Positions 37,175 to 47,162 of a stretch of 64,000 nucleotides of DNA are shown one piece after another; the stretch's first letter is position 1; every line of letters starts with the position of its first letter. The translations under genes and the position numbers were made by a program. The notes under the pieces were generated by a model. That model did no database searches, was not told the DNA's origin, and saw only the letters and a program-made list of their open reading frames with translations. The stretch is from Periconia sp. R9002 (Eukaryota; Ascomycota; Dothideomycetes; Pleosporales; Periconiaceae), in the NCBI GenBank assembly GCA_023627715.1, contig JAMAHW010000044.1:62001-126000 (forward strand), read 5' to 3'.

Positions 37175-38176
37175 ATGTCTTGCGAGCTATCTCCGTCCGC
37201 TTCTGCATTCAGCACTATGCTAAGCGCTTTCATCGGTTCTGTACTCAACGGCTTGTTCTCGGGATTTTGGATCGCCTTTTACACGGGCTGGATAGCATGG
37301 CTCGCAGTTATACGTGTCCTTGCTGCAGGCATCTACGAATTCTACATTACCTTCAAAGCCGGGAAGGATCTTGACGCCGCAGAAAAAAGTCAGTACCACA
37401 GCATCGCAATGAACTCATTCAGGGCGAGAGGTCTTCGATTTTACAGCAACGCGACGAGTTATCAGCGTCAGGGGGCTGAAGATGAGGCACATCTAACTCA
37501 GCCCACGGCCCAAGGGCAGCCGCAATACGAAGCCAATATGCCCACTGAGGCAATGATGAGTCGTCCGAGGACACTACTGGCCGGGCGATGGTGGAAATCT
37601 ATGCTCAAGCTCCCTGAACGAACAGTAACACCCTTCGGGTGGCTGGGTTGGGTATGGAGCGCAGTCTACACACCCATTTCGCAATCCATTTGGCTGTTCG
37701 TTCATTATAACTCAGACCGTGCCCCATTACTCATCGTTCGTGCTATAGCGGTCGGGGTATCCGCCCTTGGGCTCACATTCGACTACAAGCAGCGGTATGC
37801 AGCGTGGATAGGTCGCAAGTGGGGAGCCTGGGCCTTTGTCACTTTTAACCTATGGAATGCGACTGCGTGTCTCCTTCTTGGAGTTGAGACTGCTGTATTG
37901 CTCATCCGAGGAGCACTCAACGTCGACGGTCCAGGGTCCATGCCGCTATTCATTATTTACCCTATCTTCTCAATAGTGTGGGCTGCCGCCAGCTGGAAGT
38001 TTCTGCCACCAATTGACGGCACTCGCCCAGGGATGAACATATTCGCCGATGTGTTGATGGGAGCCTTTGCTGGCTTGTTTGTCTCAGCCCTGCGTTTATT
38101 CTTTGGCAGTTCACCCAGTTTGATGCGCAGAGAGACTCTATGTTTGATGGACTTTCTGAGCCGGGAATGGGCCTAA
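37175..38176 (+). CDS. Multi-pass membrane protein of unknown function
   Basis: Single-exon gene, 333 residues. I do not recognise the family. Hydrophobic segments appear at about residues 15-55 (FIGSVLNGLFSGFWIAFYTG and WIAWLAVIRVLAAGIYEFYI), 185-205 (LIVRAIAVGVSALGLTF), 215-245 (AWAFVTFNLWNATACLLLGV), 255-275 (MPLFIIYPIFSIVWAAASW) and 285-312 (VLMGAFAGLFVSALRLFFG). A hydrophilic Gln/Glu-rich loop spans about 85-150. There is no cleavable signal and no known catalytic motif. Tryptophans are frequent. It has clean single-frame coding and a good start context (CGCCATGTCT), so it is likely a real gene, probably at the plasma membrane or an internal membrane. Confidence 0.7.
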   Translation: MSCELSPSASAFSTMLSAFIGSVLNGLFSGFWIAFYTGWIAWLAVIRVLAAGIYEFYITFKAGKDLDAAEKSQYHSIAMNSFRARGLRFYSNATSYQRQGAEDEAHLTQPTAQGQPQYEANMPTEAMMSRPRTLLAGRWWKSMLKLPERTVTPFGWLGWVWSAVYTPISQSIWLFVHYNSDRAPLLIVRAIAVGVSALGLTFDYKQRYAAWIGRKWGAWAFVTFNLWNATACLLLGVETAVLLIRGALNVDGPGSMPLFIIYPIFSIVWAAASWKFLPPIDGTRPGMNIFADVLMGAFAGLFVSALRLFFGSSPSLMRRETLCLMDFLSREWA

Positions 38177-39850
38177 GTGACTTTTTGAGTTGCCAAAGCG
38201 CGACTATATTGGAGAAATTTGCAGCTGTAATGCCCTGAACTGTATATAATCTTGCCCAGTTCTCTATTCCAGAATGTATTTCTTCACATCTTTCACATGA
38301 CAATACTTTTTTCAATGAAATGTGAACTTATATTACGATCTAACATCACGGCTCTTTTTTTGATGATTTTTTTTTAAACAGCTCAAGTTGCGAACCGTGT
38401 AGTGAACCTGGTCTCATTTTCTTTGATGCAGCAGCTTCGCTAGCTTATGGCTTGGGCCTCCTCTCAACCCAGCGTTCCCAGTCGTCTGACCCAATCAAAT
38501 ACGCATGCACAACAAGATCTTGCACGCGAGATATACAATGAAAATATTGTTTATGATACGCTTTGTTTCGCGCACTAGATGATACAACGATTAAAGAGTT
38601 TAAGCTGCACTTATAGTGAAAATACCGGAATTCCAATATTACACAGTGACTATTACACCAATTACCTTACTACCGTGGATGAACAACAAAGGACGATATT
38701 CGGACGGATAGAATTGACTTTTAGTGAAAACATTCACAGGACCTAGCAGCCAGTTGCCGGGAGTCTTGGGGCCCACGCTCAGGTAGTACTCGGAAAAGGC
38801 CTGACTGAACTCCTCATGGCTGATCTGACCATCGCCGTTCCGGGCGAGTTGCTTGAAGGCGTCGGAAGAAGTGCTTAGGGGATCTCAAGCCACTGCTCCA
38901 CAAGTTTTCTTAAGCATGACATAAGACGCATCGAATGGCCAAGATCTTGCTCCATTACACACCTGTGTTGACCACATCCCCATTTTGATCACGCCCATCT
39001 CTCAGTCACACAAGCCGCAATGATTTACTTCGTAAGTAGCTGAAGGTCCCTAGAGATGAAAAAATAGGGTGATTAGGGCGGAAAAAAAATATGACAATTC
39101 GCATATTTCTTCCACATCCTACTGTTCTCAGCTGCGGAAAGGCAGCTGAGAGGAAGGCATCATGCAGATGTTGCTACTCCCGACAACGATGAAGTCGACA
39201 CTTAGCAACTAAACAATCCGTACGGTTGTGAAGTGGCGCTTTCTCTCTATTCTTGACGCGCTGCTTACAATTTTTACTCGGCATAGTTGAGAATACTTTG
39301 TAAAACAACGGTGCACTTTATTCACGATGCATGTGATACCAAATACCGACTCCGCAGCTTCACACCCCTGTCGGTTCCCTACCGTTGTGGATGGGCTTCA
39401 TCCTTCAGAATTTATAATAGCGAAAAGCCGACTCCGCAACCTCATCGCCCTATTTCACCCCTCAACAGCTAACCCATGAGATGCACGTTGACAGTTTGTA
39501 GCCTTACTCAAAATGTTTTCTAATCATGTATAGTGGTATGTCTTGCTTGTGTTTGTCAGTATCGCCTGTTTGTAAGCTTAACGTCTTCCGCGGAACCATC
39601 AGATAAAACAACTTTCACGGCTCGGTATCGGGCGCAATTTGCAATAGGTCCGCGACTGATTCAGCTGCTCCAAGACACACTGGTGTTCAATTCTGTTAAA
39701 TCTGTTATAAGTACTTGAGCATTGATATTTAATTAGTTTTGACCGTCACCAACTGGTCGATTTCCTCTCTAGACCATTACTTTGATATTTCAGATACTCA
39801 CGTTGTATTTCGAATTTTACTCGTGTTTATACCCTTGTCATCACGCGGAG
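38177..39850. other. Intergenic with an EF-hand gene fragment
   Basis: Apart from the EF-hand fragment (listed separately), no coding sequence is supported. The right end holds the promoter of the SDR gene. Confidence 0.5.
38736..38940 (-). pseudogene. Fragment of an EF-hand protein gene
   Basis: On the minus strand, a frame from about 38884 to 38736 reads DAFKQLARNGDGQISHEEF (a calcium-binding EF-hand loop), then FSEYYLSVGPKTPGNWLLGP, like the C-terminal end of small fungal EF-hand proteins. Just upstream, a second frame (MSCLRKLVEQWLEIP) gives the preceding helix, but the two frames are offset by one base near 38880, with TGA and TAA stops between them. The start is missing and the usual stop after the final GP is lost. 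This fits a decayed remnant of a gene or duplication. Confidence 0.6.
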
Positions 39851-40842
39851 ATGGTTGCCTACGAAGGGCCTTATGAAGGAAATGGAATGTTCAAGTCTTT
39901 CACCAAGATTTGGCATAGCAAGCCCTACCCTAGCATCTCGCCTAGCCGCCCCGAGCTGAGTGCTGCTGGTAAAGTGGTCTTTATCACGGGCGGCGGCAGC
40001 GGAATCGGGAAATCCACGGCTATCGCCTTCGCACAGGCCGGTGCCAAGGTTATCGCCATCTTCGGGCGTCGCCTTGCAAACTTACAGTCCGCCGCCGAGG
40101 AAATCAGAAAAGCCAATCCAGCGGGAACCACGACTGTCGTTACAGAGAGTGCTGATGTCAGCCAGCGGCAGTCTTTAGAGGCCGCGTTTGCTAGTGCTAC
40201 GAAAAAGGCAGGGGGCGCGAAGGTCGACGTTCTCGTCAACAATGCCGCTTCTCTCAAGCCACTAGACGCCGTCACTACGTACAGCGAGCAGAATCTTCGG
40301 GAGAGCATCGAGAATAACTTGATTGGCTCGTACTACGTAATCCAAACGATAGCGCCCTTTTGGGCTTCCAAGGCAAAGATCTTGAACATCAGCTCGGGTT
40401 TCGGGCACACGAATCCAGTTCCGGGCTTCTGGGTGTACGCGTCTCTCAAGGCGGCTACTATCAAAATGTTTGATTACTTACAGGTCGAGAATCCGGACCT
40501 CAGTGTTTTCAACATCCAACCTGGAGTAGTTGAGACTGAACTCAACAAAGTTTCCAACTTCGAAGGTCAAGATGACGGTAAGCTCATACCTTTTTTTCGT
40601 TTCCATCGTGTCTTCGTAGTACTGATCCCTTTCCTCCCCCTATCATCTCATAACACCGGCTAATTGGTACACTAGTGAACCTTCCCGGACAATTCAACGT
40701 TTGGATTGCTTCACCCGAAGCCGAATTCCTCAAGGGAAAATATGTCTGGGCCAACTGGAATGTGGACGAACTGAAGACACACCGCAAAGAGCTTGAAGAA
40801 TCTATGCTTCTGAGGGTACACTTGGATGGCATTCCCATGTAG
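39851..40842 (+). CDS. Short-chain dehydrogenase/reductase (classical SDR)
   Basis: Two exons, 39851-40577 and 40676-40842, with a 98-bp intron, encode 297 residues. The NAD(P)-binding motif is FITGGGSGIGKS, followed by the NNAAS motif, catalytic Ser in ILNISSGFGH and Tyr-Lys in WVYASLKAA. The substrate-binding end is formed by FNIQPGVVETEL and, after splicing, GQFNVWIASPEAEFLKGKYVWANWNVDEL, a C-terminus common in fungal SDRs of unknown substrate. It is probably soluble. It lies upstream of the GH32 pseudogene on the same strand, with no clear functional link. Confidence 0.85.
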
Positions 40843-41352
40843 ATTATCTTCAGCTGGGAAGACGAGAAGACGTCTGCAGTGAGTACGCGTACAAGGCCAA
40901 TGCCTGCGAGCCGTATCCCAAAGTTTTGCATAGAGTAACTATAGAAATCATGGCGCATTTTTCCGCATCCCAATTGGTCCTTGAATGTGTGCGTGATGCT
41001 TTCCAAACATGGTAAGGCTCAAACGATCCCAGCTACACTAGCTGGGTGCTCCACACCAAAAGCTACTAATATTCACCATCATGTGGATCTAAAATCTAAC
41101 GTATCCCATACCCCACAATTAATAGCTCAAGGTATTTCTCCAACTCAGGGGGCGTGCACACCTCCTGCTTCAAGCCTTCTTCTACCCGTCGGATAAGGTA
41201 TTGTGATCTTCATAAAAGCAACAGCACCTAGTATAAAAATGGTAAAGGCTTCCTGTTTGTCAAACCTCGTCCTTGCAGTTTCAACTCTTTTTTTTTATCT
41301 CCCAGCAAACAGGTATTACCCTCGTGAGCTCTCGTCTTGATCATTTATCGCG
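40843..41352. other. Intergenic region before the GH32 pseudogene
   Basis: 510 bp with no coding feature recognised. It includes the former promoter of the GH32 gene; AGTATAAAAATGG at about 41229-41241 contains a TATA-like word roughly 115 bp before its ATG. Confidence 0.5.
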
Positions 41353-42786
41353 ATGTCGAGTAACAACTCTGCACAATGGAGGACCTTCTTCTACTCTCGT
41401 GTATTATCGTTATCCTGCCTGCTAGGCAACATGATTCCTCTGGTCGCTCGTCAGACGCAACCGAGCTCCCATATAACTCCTGAAAAGAACTGGATGAACG
41501 ACCCTCAACGTCCATTCTTTGTCGGGGATGAATATCATTTCTATTACCTTTGGAACTCCGATTGGAATATGTCCAATTCCACAGGGGGCGGAACAGAGTG
41601 GTACCACGTTACTAGTTCAACATGGTGCACAATCCGGAAATATCAGCCCAACCCTTCCAACGGCGTGATATTGGGCGACATCTGGAGTGGCAGCGCTGTA
41701 GTTGACACGAACAACTCAGCCGGCTTTGGTCAGAACGCTGTCATTGTTGTCGTCACTCAAGGGCAAAACAACATCCAACAGCAGTCTCTTTTTTATTCGA
41801 AGGACACCGGATACACTTTCACTGCGTATGACGGAAACCCCGTACTTCCAAGCTCTGATCCGAACCCCAAACCACCGTTTCGAGATCCTAAAGTTATTTG
41901 GGATGAGAAAGCAGGTCATTGGATCAGCACAATCGCAGAAGGAAGCAAAATCGGGTTCTATACGTCTTCGGATCTTAAAAAGTGGAGCTACGTCTCGGGA
42001 TTGGCGCCTATAGACTCTGGGGTTGACTTGGGTCTGCTGGGATGCCCAGATCTCTTCCAAATCGACCTCGACAATAACTCCGAAGCACGTGCCTGAATCC
42101 TCGCTGCCGGTGCAAATGGATATCTTCATGGAAAGACAACGGGCACGGTCTATTGGGTCGGAAACTGGAACGGAACCCATTTTACAACCAGTAACAGCTT
42201 CCCACAGTGGCTAGATGAAGGCCCGGACTTTTACGCCACTGTCAGCTGGGAGAATCCCAAGGATAAAGTTGGCAGTCGTTATGCCATTGGCTGGATGAAG
42301 AATTGGGGGTATGCCAACACCTTGCCCTATTACGATAACTATGCAGGCCAGATGAGCTTGGTACGAGAGGTCAAATATCGGTCAATTGATGGAATCCCTA
42401 CTTTGGTAAGCCTTCCAATCGCGGGGTATGATGCGGTATGTTCAGGACCTATTTCAGTTGACGGCACGTCCATCACAACAAACCCTGCTACGGTATCCCT
42501 TCCTTCCAATCTCACCGGAGGCGCCTATGTCATTCGAGCAACCATCTCCAAGGGTACCTATGATGGTGGCAACCAAGTTCATTTCCGCATAATATCAGAT
42601 GGGTCTTATAACACAACAATTGGTTACGACTTCGCCCAAGCCAGCGAATTTTTGGCTAGAGAATCAGACGGCACCGCCTCTGATGCTTTAGAATCAGGAC
42701 CGAAAAAAGTCTGGGACACGGTGCGCAGCGGAACAAATCCTGCTGGTGGGAGCACATCTAGTATCCGCGCACTTCCACGTTGTTAA
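41353..42786 (+). pseudogene. GH32 fructan hydrolase (levanase/inulinase-like), broken
   Basis: The frame begins with a hydrophobic leader (VLSLSCLLGNMIPLVA), and GH32 blade motifs follow: nucleophile region NWMNDPQRPF, GDIWSGSAV, and FRDPKVIW. Three lesions are visible. First, an in-frame TGA at 42094-42096, after which the same frame carries on with ILAAGANGYLHGKTTGTVYW; the family usually has Trp here, so TGG to TGA is likely. Second, the acid/base Glu of the E-C-P-D motif is Gly (LGLLGCPDLF). Third, the C-terminal beta-sandwich breaks off after VWDTVRSGTNPAGGSTSSIR. The product would be inactive. The gene was probably a secreted fructan-cleaving enzyme. A sequencing error could explain one lesion but hardly all three. 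Confidence 0.8.
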
Positions 42787-42883
42787 ATATTCGCCACATC
42801 TGCTAATATTCCGCAGTACCTCACGTCAATGACCAGCATCATGAAACTTACAAAGGCACGTAGCCCACAGTATAACCAGATCC

Positions 42884-44934
42884 TCAAGAGCCAGCTTCTT
42901 TTCCTTTCTTCTCCATCCGCTCCTTCCTCCACACTGGACCCCAATACCACTGTACCACAAGCAGCGGCACAACCGCCACTGTAACCAAGCTAAGACCCAG
43001 AAATGCGCCACCGGACCCCATGCTCGCAATCAGCTGTTCGATGATTGCTACACCGACGGCACCCATAGAACACCTGACTAAGTTATTGATTGCCGTACTC
43101 GAGGCTCCCTTGCCAGGACACAAGTCTGACACAAGAGTTTGGTTTGTTGCGAAGACTGCGTTTGATGTTGCAGCGATGAAGAATTGAAGGACTAAAGGGA
43201 CCGCGATCCAGCCAGGACGGGAGGTGAAGGCGGGAGTAGACAGCGAAAAGCCATAGAGAGAAGTGCTGACGACGAAAACGGCCGTTATCCATTTTGTGTA
43301 TTTCAGGCGAGCCTGTTCGATGGGGAAGTCTGCTGGCACCGCCTTCTTTGGCAGGGTGTAGGAAGCTGGGAGGTCATGAGAAGTTCGGTAGTCGTTCTCA
43401 GCGTCGCGATATGCTTGATTCATAAGGTTTCCGATGATGGTGGAACCGACAATGGTCCCTAGGCCTTGATGAGAAGTTAGTTCCGAGTGATCGTAATTGA
43501 GGAGAAGAGAAGTTGAAATACCGTTGGGAAGGAATGCAAGCCCTAGTTGGAGCTCGTTCAGATGAAATATTTGTTTGAAGAGGCCCGTAGTACTGGAGGT
43601 CACCATGCTCCATATTGCATAAATTGTCCCACCGAAGATTAGACTGAGCAAGATATCTTTTTCCTTCAAGAGCAGTAACGGCTCTTTGAACGTCTTTGCA
43701 GTTACTCTTGGAAGCGGAATTGTGTCATCACGGTCTTGTATATATGGTGGTTCTTTTGTGAAGCGGCGGATAAGAGGCTGATGAATACCTTTAAGGCGAA
43801 GAGAGCCATTGCCAGCGATACTACGCAGGGTTTCGGGGAGGAAGAAAACAATGGCAATAGTGACCAGCGACGAAAGAATGAGGAGGAAAATAAAGATAGA
43901 CCTGCCAAGCACATTGTTGATATGGAATCTTTCCTCGTCGATGCGAAAAAGAGACGAGCTCACCTGAAACCAAACAAACTTGCCAGCAGGCCCCCAAGAA
44001 CTGGACCAACAGCTATGCTGAAGTTTCGGACTGATCATTGTTATAAGTACCTTATCTTTCTGGTGCACAAGGGGAAACTCCTTACTAGCTTGATAGAAAC
44101 TGATGAATCCACCTCTCTCCGCCGGTGGGGTGATGTCCTGAATAACGCCGTTTCCTGCTATCTGTTAATATGGGATCCCGAAAGCGAAGTGAATGTAGAC
44201 CTACCAATGCTTACAGTCGAAGCACTTCCAGCCGATTGTAACCCTCTAAATACTAGCAGCACTAGAAAGCTTGGCGAAAAGCTTAGCCCAATGTTGGCGA
44301 TAATGTACGTCAGAAACGAGTAGATGTATATTGGTCTCCGTCCCAATGTATCGGAAAGTGAGCCCCAAAGCAGGGGGGATATGCCCTGGATAATCAAATA
44401 TGAAGTGATTGTCAAGGACACCTGATTGAGGCTGACTTTGAGATCCTACATCGCTGTCAACGAATGTCTAGTGAATTCCTGCCTGGACTGTGTTTTTTTT
44501 ACCTGTGCTATCGCATCAAGAGCAGGGAAATAGATATTCGACGAAAGACCGGAGAAGAGTCCCGCAACCCCGATCATGATCACCAATGTCCACTTCTCCT
44601 TCTTCGAGAAAATATGATAAGGCGGTTCCGGCATCACTGAAATCCTCTTTTCCACCTCGCCAGGCTCACTGTATTCGCTGTTCGCGATAGAATAGGGCCT
44701 GTCCGGATTCTTCCAGGACTGCAAGCTGACTGAATCCGCGTTGCTCGGTCGTGTCCATCGTGTGTGGTCGTTGTAGTAATTATCAGCGTCGAACTGATTC
44801 TGAATTGAAAAAACGCGAACACGAGAGGAACCTGCGACGTACAAACCGGAGCCTACTTCTCGCCACCCTTCGAGAGTGGTAAAGCGGCGAGAGAGCCTTG
44901 GACGAGCATTGATCCAGGAACTGCGGTATGACAT
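42884..44934 (-). CDS. MFS transporter, DHA1 (QDR-like) family
   Basis: Six exons on the minus strand (44934-44503, 44445-44205, 44157-44086, 44030-43964, 43901-43522, 43464-42884) give 590 residues with all phases consistent. A hydrophilic N-terminus of about 110 residues precedes the first helix (WTLVIMIGVAGLFSGLSSNIYFP). The MFS signature LLWGSLSDTLGRRPIYI lies between helices 2 and 3, and AIRNFSIAVGPVLGGLLAS marks helix 5. In total about twelve helices are present. The class exports drugs and small metabolites by proton antiport. Intron 5 (43465-43521) is 57 bp, in frame and stop-free, with a CTAAC branch site, so unspliced transcripts would add 19 residues. A longer frame starts at 45036. 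The gene is convergent with the GH32 pseudogene, 97 bp away. Confidence 0.85.
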
Positions 44935-45597
44935 CGTGGAGTATGAATGGGGAAAATTGGGAAATACCAAGACAAGCTTTGAAGTGCTGCGCGGGATTCC
45001 GCCGTGTGGCTTTAGAAGAAAAATGTAATCGAACATGATTCAGGAGTGAGTATACGTAAGTGCATTCCAAAACAGGTATCACAATTCAAAAGTGCATGCT
45101 TCAAACATGTAGCACTTCCTATGTACTATGAAGATTTAACTATATCTTTCCCAAATAGGTTGTGTGGCGCAGGTAATGGTTTCATTACAACAGAAGCTTG
45201 GCCTAGGTACAGTAGTGAACCAAGCCGAAGAAGCTAGCGCTTTATGTGAGGAGGCTACTACGTTGGTGGTGAAACCTTCATAGTCGAGTTGTTACGTTAC
45301 GTCTTTGTTTCAAGGCAACAGAGCCGCGAAGATCCGCGGAAACCAAACATTAAACCCCTTTGATGAGTCCAGATAGTAATCATCCCCTGTTTGATTGGGC
45401 ACAGAGGTTGAAACAAGATGACAGAAGCTTGTGTGGTATGCAGACGCTACGCGCGGGCTCCAGTAGCGTGAGGCGCGAAATGTGTTGCGTACGCGAGCTG
45501 CTTGGGCCTCAGTCGTTCAAGTATCTAGCATGATTCAATCAGCATGTCTTCAGTTCCTTTCCCGTTTTCCTACCTTCTTCCGTAATCTTTTTTCACA
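44935..45597. promoter_or_regulatory. Divergent promoter between MFS and membrane-protein genes
   Basis: 663 bp between two divergently transcribed genes. No coding feature is supported, apart from a possible upstream ATG of the MFS gene at 45036. Confidence 0.5.
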
Positions 45598-46330
45598 ATG
45601 GAATTCGCGTTACGTCGACAGCGTCGGCCTCTACCCCTCCAGACGCCAAAGCTCGAACGAAAACGAGACGACGATGAAGATAAACCAACATCATCTCCAA
45701 AGCCCACGTCGCTTTCCACAAGGACGGACGCTGCGCGTTCCACATTCCAACCAGGCGTTGGACAGAGCAGTTCTTCATCACACGGCGGACTTTCACAGTT
45801 GCCACTTACGACCATTTCCGTGCAAGCAGATCTGAGCCCACGTCGATCGACGACAATCCCACAACAATCGACACCTACTGCTCAGCCATCAGCAGCCCCC
45901 ACTATAACACGCAGTTCCCTTACCAGGACAACCTTCATGACGGTAACTAAGTCGAGAGAAGAAAAAGAAGAAACACCATCACCGACTCGTACCGTATTCA
46001 TCTTTACTACTCCCGAGTTCGTAACCGTCACAGCACCGCAAATTTTACCGACATCAACCATGTTACCAGGACCTGCGGCTCAGACGCTGGGAGCCCCAAA
46101 GCCACAATCACAAGAGGTCGGTGTTCTCCCTCCAGGGGCGAAGATACCTGTTATTCTTCTTAGTGTTGTTGGTGAGTGCAACCTCACTTATAAGATAATT
46201 CGTTCGCTAATTCAGTGCAGCCGGATTGGCTATGATTTTCACGGTTGCGGTGATTATATGGAGAAGGAAGAAAAGAAAAGCGGAAGCTAAGGAGGGTTTG
46301 GAGCAGGTAGGAGCTCATCGTAACCCTTAA
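45598..46330 (+). CDS. Ser/Thr/Pro-rich single-pass membrane protein
   Basis: Two exons, 45598-46171 and 46221-46330, with a 49-bp intron, encode 227 residues. Splicing at TGCAG restores a transmembrane helix (IPVILLSVVAGLAMIFTVAVII) followed by the basic stop-transfer WRRKKRKAEAK. The preceding 185 residues are low in complexity, rich in Ser, Thr and Pro with mucin-like stretches, and contain a TFMTVT/EFVTVTAP segment common in fungal surface proteins. No cleavable signal peptide is seen, so insertion may depend on the C-terminal helix. It may be a heavily O-glycosylated surface protein or sensor. Family not recognised. The end is uncertain by a few residues, since a further intron could start at 46306. 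Confidence 0.6.
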
Positions 46331-47162
46331 CCAAACCCCTAGTGATGCTAATCAAGGTAAGTAGCGCGTAGTAGCAGAAATTAAGTAGCTATAATTACGA
46401 GAGAAATTAATCGGGGTGGCAATTTGAATTCATTCAATTTCAGCGTTATGCTTAACCATTTCCTGTAGAAAATGAAGCTGTGCGAACTCTACATATCCCA
46501 ACACACCTATAATATACGAAGGTAGACTGTGTAGAGTGGGCAACATGAAAGAAATCTGCCAGGATAAAGGATCGGTTTAGAGGCATATGCCTCTTTAAAT
46601 TGGGGTATGCTGAGATGTAATTCACGAAACACTTGCTTTTAGGAGTGTATTATGGCTGGGTGGGCCAAACTTGGGACCAGTTGAACGTCCAGGGAGTGAA
46701 GACTCGACCACGTTAACCACAACTGCTTCTAATTGCCACAAAGATGAGGTAGAGACTCTTGAATGATTCAATGCACATTGAAGGAGACAACTACTACACC
46801 TGATAAAGATTTATTAGAGGGGCGAACATGTCCGTTAGGGTTATAAGACTTTAATGACACCAATCGAATGCGAAGAAGAAAACACTTTTGGTAACACTTT
46901 CGTAAAAAACAAATTGTCATAATGAACGATTAAATTTCATCCTTGAGAACCGAATCCACTCGCGATATCAACAGAGTAACAGAAATATTGAAACGTCCTC
47001 CCAAAGCAAGATAATCCATTGACAGGCGATGAAACAAACCAACATACATATATGTACGCAAGAAACGCAAACGTTAATGACAACGGTGAGGGAGTTGAAC
47101 GCTCATTTTCATGTAGCGACTACTGGAATAATAGCTGCTATGCGTCCCTGTCATCAAGATTT
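46331..47162. other. Intergenic between convergent genes
   Basis: About 830 bp separating the membrane-protein gene from the 3' end of the ABC exporter. No coding feature is recognised. It is the likely left border of the polyketide cluster. Confidence 0.5.

Noticed and set aside
43465..43521. Unspliced reading through the MFS gene
   Set aside because: Although open, it interrupts the conserved FLPNG-LGTIVGSTIIG segment and carries donor, CTAAC branch and acceptor signals; spliced form preferred.
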